Below the pieces are notes generated by a model. That model saw nothing but the letters and a program-made list of their open reading frames with translations. It was not told where the DNA came from and ran no database searches. 64,000 bases of DNA from Sphaerolaimus hirsutus (lineage: Eukaryota > Nematoda > Chromadorea > Monhysterida > Sphaerolaimidae), in contig OZ038457.1 in the NCBI GenBank assembly GCA_964036195.1, forward strand, positions 21,789,147 to 21,853,146. The letters are read 5' to 3'. The position numbers were made by a program, and so were the translations under genes. Every line of letters starts with the position of its first letter. Position 1 is the first letter of the stretch. This document shows positions 22,354 to 34,612 of this stretch, one piece after another.

Positions 22354-23178
22354 CAGGGTTGGCAAAATCTCAGAAAAAAATAAAAATAAAATAAAAATAA
22401 AATGGAAAATTGGAGAATAAAATAAAATGGAAAATTAATAAAATAAAAATACAATTTTACTAAAATTCGAATTTTTGTAAAATTTTAGTAAAATTGTACA
22501 ATAATTTGAATTTTTGTACAATTTTAGTAAAATTGAAAGTAAAAAACTCGAGTGTCTGTTCAATTCTATAGAAAGTTTTCTATCATGTTGCTTAAGTTTC
22601 TTGCTGCCAATTTGCAGAACTAGTGCCTTGTTGTATCTTTCATTGTTGTGATTGAGAAATATTGTTGCTCAAAATTGCCAATTTTCACATTTTTTATAAT
22701 ATTTTCACATTAAAAATCACTAATTTGTGATTTTTTTCTTATTTTCTTTGTTCCATACCTTGAAAAAGCCTATAAATATATTGAATCCCGCAAGCCCCCC
22801 CACCCAAAAAACAACAACCCACCAACAACTATATCTTCCCTTGGGAGGAGCAATTAGCTCCCCCTGAGGGTCAAAATACAAAATACCTACCTCGCAACCC
22901 GTGTCACAAGTTTACAAAAAAAAATTTTTTGTATTCATCCGCATGCTTCTAGCGTGCACATTGTTTTATGTCCTTGCATCCAAGATTTCCGATTTTTTGT
23001 AAAATATTTGTAAAATATTTGTAAAATTTTTGTAAAATGGTTTCATTTTATTTTATTAATGACATTTCAGAATAAAATAAAATAAAATAAACTGAAACAT
23101 GAATAAAATAAAAATAAAATACAATTTTAATAAAAATAAAATACAATTTTAGTAAAAAGAATTTTACTAAAACCAACC
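22354..23178. repeat. AAAATAAAAT-rich element, hAT-like end
   Basis: Starts CAGGGTTGGCAAAATC and is filled with AAAATAAAAT, TTTTAGTAAAATT and their complements, ending near ACTAAAACCAACC. Edges are approximate and no target duplication was confirmed. Confidence 0.4.
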
Positions 23179-23565
23179 ATGCTTGTGGGGATGTGAGTGG
23201 ACAGGAATGCTTGGAAAGGATTTGAAAAATTGGTGCATCAGATGTTTGGTGAAAAGGAATATTATAAAACCAATAATGTAATTTGAATTCAGATCCCATA
23301 TTTGAAAATGCTTTGCTGAAAGGAATTTTGATAATGAAGCAGAAATGAATTCTTGCAAGTTTATCCAAGGTGATACCAAACCAATTGCATGCAGAAACAA
23401 CAATGTAAACTCTCAAATTTTCTTTTTAAAACTGTTACCCAGTCATCAGTACTTGTAATGGGGTGACGCCGTGGCCATGGATGATACCATAACCACTACC
23501 ATAACCCCCTACCTTAACCCACTACAATAACCCCTACCATAAAATCATCAATAACCCCCAGTCAA

Positions 23566-23988
23566 GCCGGAATTACAGCTCAGCTGCGTTTGACGTGAAA
23601 TGATTACGTCGTAAAATTGATTACATCAAAATGGACAAAGGTACAGCATTGAAATTTCAGAATTAGATAGTTCTAGTAATTGTGTGTAATGTCCCAAACA
23701 AATTTTATCAAATAATCATTATTTAAGTAGTTATTAATTTACCGTCGAAATTTACACATTCTACGTCAACATTACACGTCAAACATTTTACGTCATCAAA
23801 ACATTTTGACGGTAAATTAATAACTACTTAAATAATGATTATTTGATAAATTTTTATTGGGACATTACACCCAATTACTAGAACTATCTAATTCTGAAAT
23901 TTCAATGCTGTACCTTTGTCCATTTTGATGTAATCAATTTTACGACGTAATCATTTCACGTCAAACGCCGCTGAGCTGTAATTCCGGC
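23566..23988. repeat. Family D1 long inverted repeat
   Basis: A 423-bp near-perfect palindrome. GCCGGAATTACAGCTCAGC at the left is mirrored at the right, with arms of about 180 bp and a spacer of about 60 bp. It could form a long hairpin in the stomatin intron. Confidence 0.85.
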
Positions 23989-24029
23989 CTCAAAGCTCCC
24001 CATAACACCCCAACAACCTCCCCCCCCAG

Positions 24030-24164
24030 TCCAACCTAGACGAGGCAACGGACCCCTGGGGGGTAAAAGTGGAACGTGTAGAAGTGAAGGACGTCCGCCT
24101 GCCGCAACAGCTGCAGAGGGCCATGGCTGCAGAGGCCGAGGCTGCCAGGGATGCTAGGGCTAAG
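24030..24164 (+). CDS. MEC-2/stomatin-like protein, PHB exon
   Basis: 45 codons, phase 0 both ends, C-rich acceptor CCCCCCCAG and G-rich intron after GTATTT. Encodes [39 protein letters not shown] and RDARAK, the most conserved stomatin segment. Confidence 0.95.
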
Positions 24165-24339
24165 GTATTTTTGGGGGGTTGTTGGGGGGGGGTTATTGTG
24201 GGGGTAATTTGGTGGGGTTCGGGGTGGTATACTTTTAGATGAGGTGAATTTGAGGGGGGGGGCGTTAAGTTGGGATGGGGGGTAATTCTAATTGATTGAT
24301 TCTGAGAAATGAGTGATGTTTACTCATTGCCAAGGACTA

Positions 24340-24414
24340 CGTCCCGCACCCTGTAAAATTAAGAAATGTCACACAAATTTGTTTATTATCATGTAAAATG
24401 ACAACTTTTTCCAG
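24340..24414. repeat. Family B left arm before the last stomatin exon
   Basis: GTCCCGCACCCTGTAAAATT, then ATGTCACACAAATTTG, as in complete B elements. It ends in ACTTTTTCCAG, which is the splice acceptor of the next exon. Confidence 0.65.
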
Positions 24415-24690
24415 GTCATCGCCGCAGAGGGGGAACAAAAGGCGTCGCGCGCCCTGAAAGAAGCCGCCGACATAATAAGCTCCTCCCCCTCAGCGCTGCA
24501 ATTGCGCTATTTGCAAACATTAGCGTCGATAAGCGCCGAGAAAAACTCGACGATAATTTTCCCGGTTCCGATCGATTTTTTGAGCGCTTTCGCGCCTGAC
24601 AGGCGGAATCTAGATTTTGGAAGGCAGGTTTTGGTCCAGCAGGGAAACGATGAAGCCGTTTCCCCGCTTCCGTTGCGGGATTCGGCTTGA
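24415..24690 (+). CDS. MEC-2/stomatin-like protein, terminal exon
   Basis: 91 codons plus TGA. It encodes VIAAEGEQKASRALKEAAD, SPSALQLRYLQTLASISAEK, NSTIIFPVPIDFLSAFAP and a short tail. In stomatins this helical end drives oligomerisation. A GT at 24642 (GGCAG/GTTTTG) could alternatively splice in phase 0 to a later exon such as 29247. The product gates or scaffolds ion channels at the membrane in known MEC-2 relatives; here that role is inferred from family only. Confidence 0.93.
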   Translation, partial: VIAAEGEQKASRALKEAADIISSSPSALQLRYLQTLASISAEKNSTIIFPVPIDFLSAFAPDRRNLDFGRQVLVQQGNDEAVSPLPLRDSA

Positions 24691-24699
24691 TTTGAAGCC

Positions 24700-24800
24700 A
24701 GAAAGTGTCAAAATGTCATAAGAAAGTATCAAAATGTCAAAAGTTCAGTAATAAAATCTTATTTTGAGTGACTTTACACTGAACAGGGGCGGGACTTCCA
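24700..24800. repeat. Family B right arm after the stomatin stop
   Basis: TCAAAAGTTCAGTAATAAAA then GAACAGGGGCGGGACTTCC. Together with the left arm at 24340 it brackets the terminal exon. Confidence 0.6.
24750..24755 (+). terminator. Candidate poly(A) signal of stomatin gene 1
   Basis: AATAAA 60 bases after the stop codon, inside the family B right arm. Confidence 0.45.
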
Positions 24801-25250
24801 CTAGGACGACATTCAATTGAACACCAGTAGGTAATTTCTGATGCGAAAAATCGGGCTGCACGGAAAAAGTGCCGTGTACCGATTTCAAAAACAAAAATGT
24901 CAAAAAAATTGTCAAATGTCATGCAAAGAGTCCGGTAAAACTTTCCCTTTGCGTTTTACCGGGAATTTCACAGTTTACAGCGTTCGAGAACGCCATTTTC
25001 CATGTCACTGCGTAAATACTGTGATTGTGTGTTTTTTGTGAAGTGTCATCAATTGGGATTCGCTAATATTTTTAAATTCCGTTTTTTTTGTCGTAGGTTT
25101 GTGCATAAAAAAATCGTGAATGTGATGCATGTTTGTGCTGTTGTATGGGATTCAAAGTGTTCATTACGATTGTGTTAGTTTCATAAATATAATTCATTGT
25201 GACATGATCTTTTTTTTATATTCAACGTGGGAACAAAAAAATGTTTTATA

Positions 25251-25581
25251 TACAGTATTTGCTTGAATAGTTCCCTCCTTGAATAATTCCCCCTCGAATA
25301 ATCCTCCCTGTAAGACGAGTGATGAAATAATAATTCCCCCCCTTGAATAATCCCCCCTTCAAAGATTTGATCAATTTGTTGTACCTGATTTTAACAAAAA
25401 TGACACGTTATTGTGTTTATAAAGCATATTTCGTGAAATGAGTTGATAGAAACATGCTTGAAAATTTTGACGAAATAATACTCCCCCCTCGAATAATTCC
25501 CCCCTCGAATAGTTCCCCCGCTCAAAAAAATGTCTGACAAAATAATAATCCCCCAGGGGGATTATTCAAGCAAATACGGTA
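25251..25581 (-). mobile_element. Family A (A3) element
   Basis: 331 bp, ends TACAGTATTTGCTTGAATAG and ATTCAAGCAAATACGGTA. Its interior, including a GTTTATAAAGCATATTTC region, is the inverse of the A3 copy at 54001. Confidence 0.8.
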
Positions 25582-26053
25582 ATTCTAACCTGTGTTTCCC
25601 TTCATTTCCTATCAAAGTTTGAGCTAAATAAACATTTATATATATACATGGGTGTATTTTTTCACACGTAGTTACCTATTGCAAATGCCAAATATGTGCT
25701 ACACACATATGTAGCAATACTCAATCATATGTAAAGTATTTGTAAAATGAATACATATCTACCTTTTATAAATTAATGCTTTATCAATGATTGCTTTACC
25801 ATATCTGATAGAATAAACACATTGAAAAATCATGTAAAGGTACACAGATACGCGGTACAGCACAGCGGATACAGCACAATAAACTTGAAACTTGAGTTGC
25901 CGCAAAATGCCTTTGCATGCATTTACGCTTCACAAACAAATTTGGTGAATGCAATTGGCATACCTATATGATACAAATGCTTCACAAACATTTTGCCTGC
26001 CTACAGGCTAAGTTTCTTTCGTTATGTGTGGGGCAGCTCATTGCTGACTGGCA

Positions 26054-26383
26054 TAGTGATGAAAAAGCGCCATGGCGCTTTTGCCGATTGGCGCTATTGG
26101 CGCTTGGCGCTATTTTCCTGTGGCGCCGTTGGCGCTTGGCACCACATTTATAAAAAAACGCCATGGCGGATTTGGCGGTTTAGCGCCATTTTTGCCTGGC
26201 GCGAGGAACAAAATGCCTGGCGCTGGATCTCGGCACTAGCGCCAAAGCAAAAAGCGCAATGGCGCTTCTGGCGCTTGGCTCCATTTTGATCTGGCGCCAT
26301 TGGCGCTTGGCGCCGTGGTTTGGAAAAGCTTCATGGCACTTTTGGCGCTTGGCACCGAAGTCCTGGCGCTTTTTCCATCACTA
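26054..26383. mobile_element. hAT-like MITE rich in GGCGCTT
   Basis: TIRs TAGTGATGAAAAAGCGCCA and TGGCGCTTTTTCCATCACTA. The interior is degenerate GGCGC repeats. Flanks GACTGGCA and CACTGGGC only partly agree, so the target duplication is decayed. Confidence 0.6.
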
Positions 26384-26417
26384 CACTGGGCCAGCTGTCA
26401 GGTGAAGTTATCGTAAA

Positions 26418-26866
26418 TACCGTATTACCTCGAATTATCCCCCCCTTGAATTAACCCCCCCCTCGAATAAACCCCCCCTCAAAATCGGCTGGGGAAATAA
26501 TAAACCCCCCCCCCCCCCTCGAAATACCCCCCCCCCTTCGGATTGATGTACGTCATGTACATAATAAATACGTCATGTATGCAATGTACATGATGTATAT
26601 TACTGTTTATCTGTATTGCAGCTACACATGGACATGTTTGTGTAGCTTATCTACGTTTTTATGTCCAAATATATCTTGTTTGGACACATTTATTACCTGT
26701 TTTGGGCATGCAAATGCCTACTATTTACTACGATCCTTACGAAAATTTCTGACGAAATAATAAGACCCCCCCTCGAATAAACCCCCCCCCCCTCGAATTA
26801 ACCCCCCCTCAAATTTTGCTGGCGAAATAATAAACCCCCATGGGGGTATTTCGAGGTAATACGGTA
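26418..26866. mobile_element. Family A element
   Basis: Ends TACCGTATTACCTCGAATTA and TTTCGAGGTAATACGGTA, with long C tracts on the left and ATTTCTGACGAAATAATAA near the right. Confidence 0.75.
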
Positions 26867-27964
26867 CATGTGTGAAGCCACGTGAAACGGCGCTTCACCT
26901 AAAATGTTTATCAAGAACAGGCTTCACAAACACGCAGACTATCACTTCGCGCATATTAAGTGCACTTTACAGTAGAAATGAAAAAGACCCAAATATCGCT
27001 ATTGTCCCATTCACTACTTTTGTCAGGTTAGCATAAAGCACCATAAATACACAAATAAAAGCATGGATATCAGTATCCCATTTTGTCGTCCACTCTGCGT
27101 ATATATCCGAGCTCATTTTCATGTGCACACATGCATGTGCCGCCGCGCGGCAGCTTTTCATTTGCTTATATGCATGTGTATATAGAGTCGCCGATGCGCA
27201 CTTTGGGCCGCGCAATTTGCATGTGCACCGCAGCGCGCGCTTATGCATGTGCACTGCCGCTGTGCGAGCCGGTTTGTGGACTCTGGGTGCACTGGGGTGG
27301 AGTTGGGAAGGGGTTTAGTGTATTTTTGGATACTGTATTTGTGGCATACATATGCAGGTATCTATTTAAGGACGTCTGTCTGTCTGCTGCTGTGAGTGAA
27401 ATGTTATGGCAAGTTTTTAGTAATTTTATTTGTTACCTTTTGTTGAATTTTTCTGAGTTATGTGAAGCTTTAGATTTTTCTATTTCCAATTCAAATGTTG
27501 CTTAATTGCATTCATCATAAATTGAATAGCCAGTGGTGTAGTGCTACCTGATTGTATTCTGTTTACGTTTAGTTTACATCCATCTGGCTCATGTTAACTG
27601 TCAGAACTAGCGATGGAAAGGCACCTGAGCACCAGTGCCCCAGTGCTAGGCACCGAAGTGCACCAGCACTGGCTCTGGTGCGGTGCATTGCCATTTTTCG
27701 AGGGTGCCCTGCCATGGCACTGCCGGTCCAATTGTTCTAGAATAGCACTGGTGCTGGTGCCATTTTTTTGCTGGTGCCAAAGATGCTAGCACCATGACAA
27801 AAGTAAAACGCACTGGTAAAGGTACCAGCCAATAAGTATTCATGGGGTGTAAAATTTTGTCCGCAGCATGTGCTTATTCATATTTTAAAAACAACAACCA
27901 TATACCCAACTGTTTTTAGTTGAATTTGGAAAAGCAGCCTATGTAGGTGTATAGGTGGTGGTTG

Positions 27965-28318
27965 TATATACCCTCTTGAATAACTCCCCACCCTTGAAAA
28001 ACTCCCCCCTATGATGAATGGAGAAGATACTGCAACAAGTGAAAAAAAAAACAAAGTACAAATGCAGTGCTGTGTATGAGACAAAAAATACAAAAGGATG
28101 TTAGCCTACGCAGCGAAAGCAGGATGCACAGTGTGTATTTTACACAGAGTATACACACCTGCCTACCTGCAAGTTTTCCTGAAAGTTATGATGAAAAAAG
28201 AACCCCCCCCTTGAATAACTCCCCACCCTTGAATAAGTCCCCACCCTTGAATAACTTCCCCCTCAAAAACTCTGATGAAAAATAACTCCACAGGGGACTT
28301 ATTCAATGATATACGGTA
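27965..28318. mobile_element. Family A (A2) element, left end decayed
   Basis: Repeated CCCTTGAATAACTCCCC units and a right end CTTATTCAATGATATACGGTA. Confidence 0.6.
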
Positions 28319-29246
28319 TACATGCCCAAAAACATATATAACATTATGTGCAGTCGATTCAGCAGAATACTGTAATCTACAATATCCCATCTAGGTAAAA
28401 TATTGAGATTAAGATAAACATGGCACAAACTGTATTTACAAACTGTAACTCCAGAAAACCAGATACAGTTTGCCAGCTCTAGCGCAGTGCCTCAAGCACA
28501 CGCGTGGAATGGAGTTTCTCTGGGTTCTGTTTAAGACAGCTGGAGTGGTTGTGATATGAATGAGTGGGTATGTTTACTCTGCAAATGTTTGCCGCTTTTG
28601 AAGATTGATTTTAGATGACTTATTTCACTTTCACTTGACAGTGTTTGCGCTTTTTTTCGTTGTTTATGGTGAATATTTTGTGTCACTGTTGATATGTGAA
28701 TGCTTATCAATTAATTGGCTTGTTTTGAGTGCTAGGCTAGCCCAATTCTCTTGGCTATTTTGAGAAAAATAGTGAAAAAGTGCAGTGTGAATGGTGGCAC
28801 TCGAGTGTGCTGGAAGTGGAACAGGTTATTTTTTATCCCTATCAACTGGAGTTAATGGACATCTTATTTCAGTCAACTCAAATGTGTTCAAAACTGATTA
28901 TGAGTTTTCACAGTTTCACAATTTATGGATTACGTCATGCTAAATGAAATTGAGAAATTAATTGTCTATGGAAAATTAAATTTCCAATTTCCATGAATTA
29001 TTCAAGTGTCGGGCAAGATTAGATTATTTCTAAGTTTCGAATTCCATCGGAAACTAGGTACTTATTAGTTTAGCATAAGCTAGGCACCTTGCCCAGCGCA
29101 TTTAAGACACTGGTTCAAACCAGATGTGTCGTAATAAATCTGTGAATAAAGTCAGAAAAATGTGTCTAAGGTCATGTGAATTCATGTAAAAATTCTTTTG
29201 ATTTATACTGGTCGTTTTGACATTTTTCGTTTTATATTTTTTACAG

Positions 29247-29420
29247 GGTCACTGGGTGCCCCTCATCCACGAGGGTCATTTTCTGTCAGACTTTTTAGAT
29301 CGGGGAGTTAGTCAAGCACCTAACTTAGTCGATGATTTGTTGTATAATATAAATATGTCGTTTTCTGTTTGCAACTTAACTTTGATCCAAGCTATAAATA
29401 GTAAATGCGAATTGATATGA
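29247..29420 (+). CDS. Candidate terminal exon, unknown protein
   Basis: A good acceptor (TATTTTTTACAG) precedes 57 open codons (GHWVPLIHEGHFLSDFLDRG...) and a TGA, and AATAAA follows within a few bases. I do not recognise the product. It enters in phase 0, as would an alternative splice from 24641 in the stomatin gene, but it may belong to another gene or be chance. Confidence 0.3.
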   Translation, partial: GHWVPLIHEGHFLSDFLDRGVSQAPNLVDDLLYNINMSFSVCNLTLIQAINSKCELI

Positions 29421-30961
29421 AAAATAAATCTCTTTTAATATTCCTTGGCCTGAAAAATTGCACTTGTGATGTGATGGAATTGTGCAAGGGCAACCTACCT
29501 ATTTAACATTTGACATCAATCAGATTGTCCACGATTCTTGACACTTTTCTTGACACTTGCCTGCCGCTTGACAACGTGCGTAACTTGTCCCAGAAAGTGT
29601 CTGTTTGAAGGCCAGTTTATTGGATGACGGATCTTAATTGCATCCGATAGTCCCTTAGACCTTTTAGATCTCTAATTGACCTGACATTTGCGTGAGCTTT
29701 TCACATCGCATCAAATGTTGAGAAAAAGTCCGGGTCCGAAATTTAATACGCCCGATAAGTGTTTTCGTCAAGTGTCAAGTGTGTCCAGTAAAACATGCCC
29801 TCGTTGTTTTCATTTCACTCATCATTTAAGTTGTTCTGTGGCTTGACTTGAATTTCAATATTTTACCAACTTTAAGTTTACTTATCACTAGCCACTTTTC
29901 TTGTCACTTTTCAATTATCGGGAATGAGACCAGACAATATTAATCGGGCTGCCCGAAAAAACTATGTCGTGCTTCCTTCCTAATAAAATTTCTTTCCAGG
30001 TACCCATGAAAGCCATTCAAATAACTGATGTGTTTTCACTTGGAAAACTTGTTTTTAGCTTCTATCTTAACGCCGCAGGGCCTTCAGCTGTTACTCTGTC
30101 CATTACGTTTTCATATGAAAATTCTGCTGACATTATCTTGTGAAAATGTTTAAATAGGTATCTAATTTAAGAATGCGTGTATTTTGGATGTAAAGTGATG
30201 CCGACAACATTTACAATTTTGGGATAGAAACTTAACTTTCACTCTGTTTCTTTTTTAATAAAGAGCAACGAAACTTAATGAATAAAAACAAAATATTTTC
30301 ATATACAAGTTAATTGGCCACTTGACAAAACTTGACAACTTGACAAGAGCGAAAATTGGCACCTGAATGTTGCAGCTTTCTAGCACTTGGATTATAAAAT
30401 ATCTTTAGGTGAGCCATTGAGTATGTATTTACATAATCGTTTGGGAAAATTGCTTCCCTTGGCTATTTGTTATGCGTTTGAGTTGTGCGATAGCGTCTAG
30501 CGAGATACCTAGATAGTATTTAGATAAAATACTTGCAGTAATTTTGAGCTTTATGAGGGTAGACATTCTGTTCTGAATTTCGAGCACCCATTCTGACGGA
30601 ATATTTACTCATATTTTACTTGAAAAAAGTCTGACGAAAGATTCACTTCCCTGTACCTAGACTTATTCGAGGATTTACGGTGTCATGTAGAATTTTTGCT
30701 CACGAAAATTACCACAAGTATCGAACAGCCAATTAAGTAAAATACAGTGCGTTATCAAAAGTAAAACATAACTGATCCAATTTTCCATTCAAAAATGTCC
30801 TCAGGGAGTAGGTAATCTTTTCCAAGTCATTTTTATGGGGGAGTTTTTGCTTCTAATGTGTGTATACATACAAGAGGGGATTTATTCAAGAAAAGACGGT
30901 GTAACCTATCCTGTCTCTGGCTCTTACATCCTAGAATATTATGTATACCTATTATTCTACA

Positions 30962-31938
30962 TACACCCATGTCCATTTGGGTTCGGACACGTGCACATTT
31001 TTTATAAAAAGCTTTATTCTGCCGGAACTATAGCACTTTGAAATTTTTTGCTGGTACCCCAAAAAAGCCCTAACATTTGTCTACAAAACCCATGGGACAC
31101 CCCCCAGTATAACGCCATGTGGGCTGCGAAAGCGGCCCATACATTTTTTTAGACAAAATTTCATTGCTTACTTGGGTTCGGACGCGTTGGTTATACAGCT
31201 AATATTCTGTCTTTCAAGGCTGAATTTTGGCTTTGAAGCCAGAAATAAACTCTGGCTAGTTGCCAGAGTCCAATGCCTTTAAAAATCAGATTAGGATAGA
31301 CTTCGAGGAAAAATGCAAAATTCAAAAAATGGAAAATTTAGTAGTAAAAAAGTAAGATACACACAATATTTTTTTTGCACTTAAGCGTCTTGAGTTTGAG
31401 AAGTTTCCTCAAATGGGGGTGTGTATAAAAGATTCCCCACAACCTTCTCTAGCTGGCCTGGTTGTTTCCAGTGCCCTACACACTGCTGAATGCCCAAAAT
31501 CGCATGTCAACTGTGCTTGAGTGATGCACATTTGTAGGGAACTGGGGAAAATGATTGTCAACTCACCCAATCAGTATCAAGAACCATGAAGCAAAAAACT
31601 CTATCTTAATCTGATTTTTAAAGGAATTGGGCTATGGCAACTAGCCAGAGTTTATTTCTGTCTTCAAAGCCAAAATCCGGCCTTGAAAGACAGAAGATTA
31701 GCTGTATAAACAACGCGTCCGAACCCAAGTAAGCAATCAAATTTTGTATATAAAAATGTGTGGGCCGCTTACGCGGCCCACATGGCGTTATACTGGGGGG
31801 TGTCCCATGGGTTTTGTAGACAAATGTTAGGGCTTTGTTTGGGTACCAGCCAAAATTTTCAAAGTGGTATAGTTCTGGCAGAATAAAGCTTTTTGTAAAA
31901 AATGTGCACGTGTCCGAACCCAAATGAACACAGGTGTA
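30962..31938. repeat. Foldback F, 977 bp
   Basis: Arms of about 320 bp. TTGGGTTCGGACACGTGCAC at 30977 is mirrored near 31915, and both arms hold a CCCATGGGACACCCCCCAGT tract. The spacer is about 310 bp. Arms differ by scattered substitutions. Confidence 0.85.
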
Positions 31939-32100
31939 TATTGCCATGGCCAGACCATGTGCATGTCTTTGTGCAGGGCTGAGGAGGGATAATAAGTGTC
32001 TAGGGTGTGATAATTTACCTATTTACAGTGACATCAGTGAGGCATGTTCTGTTGGTGTAGTTTTTAAAAGTTTTGTTGTTTGAACATACATATGAGTAAT

Positions 32101-32554
32101 TACCATATATCTTCTAATAGAAGAGCGCCATTCTTTTTTTTCGTCAACTTTCTTAGCTGCCATTCTATTAGATGTGCCGTTCTATTGGAGGCTGCCGTTC
32201 TATTTTTTCACCAATATTTGTCAGACATTTTTCATTTGAACATTGTTTTCAATGAAAAATGAATAACCTTTTACTATGAGATGAGAGCATCAATTCAAAC
32301 AAAACCAAATGTGAAAATAAACCTAAATCATAGTTCTGAACACCTCGGACGTTCTCAACTCAAATTTTTCTAATATGTGTGTGTTCTGGGATTCTTTCAA
32401 TGTAATTTCTACCTGCCGTTCTATTGGAGGCTGCCATCCTATTAATTTTGTAAGTGCAAAAAAGAGTCAAAACCAGCCATTCTATTGGAGGTGCCGTTAT
32501 ATTGGAGGTGCCATTCTATTGGAGGTATGCTGTTCTATTAGAAGAAATATGGTA
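32101..32554. mobile_element. Family P element (TACCATAT ends)
   Basis: Ends TACCATATATCTTCTAATAG and CTATTAGAAGAAATATGGTA; interior TTCTATTGGAGGTGCC repeats. The ends resemble family A in form with a different sequence. Confidence 0.7.
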
Positions 32555-33541
32555 TACACAGATTAACTTTGCAGTGCTATCAATGGTAATGCCAAGCTTA
32601 GTGATGTTACAAGCAGCATGGTGCTAGTGCCAAACCAAAAAGTGCCATGGTGCTTTTCATGTTTGCTGCTGTTCTGCTGTAGTACCTTTGACACTTAGTC
32701 ACAAACCATCAAAAATGGTCCTTAGTGCTTCCAGCACCTGGCATTATGCTTGCACAATGCCATTGGTATTGCCAAAAGTGTAAATGTAAATGGCACCAAA
32801 CAATTTGATGGGATATGCAATCAAATTCATAAAATCTGCAATTTTGTAAAATTGCAGTGCCATCTGATGATGGCAAAAAAGATTTGGAAATTTGAAAACG
32901 TGTTCGATTTTTTTTTTGACTTTTGAGTTTTTGATCACGCATAATAATCTGGTTGCGCCATCTCGGCTGCAGGCATTTTGGCCACCGCAGGCACCATGCT
33001 ATACGATAAGTGCACCTAATTCAATCGGAACGACAACTCTCACTGATGACACTGTATATACTGGGGATATGTTGCACGATAGTTACATTCATATTGCAAG
33101 TGCTAGCATTGAGCTATATGCATTATGTTTTCCAGGTGCATGTGTTTTAAGAGTGTATTGTTTTAGTGTTGTTGTTTTTTGTAGCGCCACATATGACACA
33201 AATACTTTACGTTTTCGTATTGAGTGATTTCCGCATTGCACTGACGTTACAGTGAAGTAAAGTGACATGGGCGGGCATAGTTATATTTAGTTCCGAGATT
33301 TTTTTTGAACTGTTAGGTTGGAAGTCATTTTTCCCGATTCGTGCTTGCTCACAATTCCAAGATCGTGACTTCACGTACCAAAAGCGCACAGCGCAGATGG
33401 CGCCACAAAAAAACAACGCCAATTAGAACGCCTAGGCAATTAGACACTGCATCTTCACATCACAATTCACAGACACAGTGTACAAAATGAAAACACCAAG
33501 ATGGCACTGATTGTCAACTGGTTCCATGTCAATTAAGATTT

Positions 33542-33771
33542 TGGTGGCCCACACACTACTTGACAGTGACACTCGTGTGTCAACTGGCCCGTGTCAACTC
33601 AGATTTCGGCTTCACGTGTCGCACAGCGACCTTCCAATGCACTTGCCGTAAACGCCATTTTTCAACATTGCCGAATGTCCATTTGGAGATCGCTTTGCGA
33701 AACTTGACGCCGAAATCTGAGTTGACACAGACCAGTTGACACACATGTGTCAACTAGTGTGTGGGCCGCCA
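33542..33771. repeat. Foldback S, GTTGACAC-rich
   Basis: TGGTGGCCCACACACTA at the left is mirrored by TAGTGTGTGGGCCGCCA at the right. Arms carry GTGTCAACTGG and GAGTTGACAC motifs. Confidence 0.75.
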
Positions 33772-34554
33772 TTAGTTGACGAGTTGTAGGACAACTTTAA
33801 TGTCGGCAATGTTGAAAATGAGTTCATATCGATATGTGTATTTTCACATCGTTACGCGACATTTCAACTAAAATCAGAATCGATACCGGACGGCCCAGTT
33901 GACAACAGATTTCATTGTCAACTACTGTGTTCACGGGCCGATCTCACGCTTTTACCTCGAACCCCTTTTTCTCTTTTTACCGCCGCGGAATATCATATGA
34001 ATCTCACGTGCTGAATTTGCATGCAAATTCAACGCGCGCCCGCCTATTCTACGTTATTCAGCAAATGTAGCCGCAGCTAAAATGTGAGTAACGAGTAACG
34101 ATGGAAATTTGAAATTAAAAATAACTTTTCAATTTTTTAAGAATTTTTCAATTATCAGTGGTGGTGAAAATGGAATACTGAACTGACGATGAATTTAAAA
34201 AAACACATTTTCAATTAAAATTTTCCACCGTTCCACCGAGATTGCGCGCGTGTAATCAGTTGCCCACTGGGCTTGCGCCGGGTTCCCTATGCCATGGTTC
34301 AGCGTGGTTTGGACTCGTGTTGCGTTCTGGACGCTGCGAAAAGGGTGCCGGAAAATGGTTTGAGTTTAATTTGGATGGATTGCAATTTTGGAGTGGATGT
34401 TGTGGAATTTTGGAGTAGTTTTATTTGAAATTTATTGTGTAGGTATATTCACTGACAGGCGATAACTCACTAACAATTAGATCGATCGTATCATGTTTGA
34501 TAAAAGCATCAAGAATTATATTTTCTGACATGAAATTATATTGCTTTCACTTAC

Positions 34555-34612
34555 GGTCTTTACTTTATCACTATCTATGTCTGTATTCATCAAAATACGG
34601 TAACATTTCAGG
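34555..34612 (+). repeat. Family T partial copy
   Basis: TGTATTCATCAAAATACGGT then AACATTTC, matching the second half of the blocks at 14675 and 55227. Confidence 0.45.

Larger units (their letters stand above)
24801..29246. other. Intergenic repeats, no confident gene
   Basis: Holds A3 (25251), a GGCGCC element (26054), A (26418), a GCATGTGCA-rich block (27100-27300), a CACCAGTGC-rich block (27612-27830), A2 (27965) and a family C piece near 28840. None of the frames has both splice context and a recognisable product. Confidence 0.5.

Noticed and set aside
27083..27505. 140-residue plus frame with Cys/Ala-rich text
   Set aside because: It is translated GCATGTGCA repeat DNA followed by AT-rich sequence.
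32892..33227. 111-residue plus frame
   Set aside because: No splice context or recognisable domain, and sequence adjoins foldback repeats.
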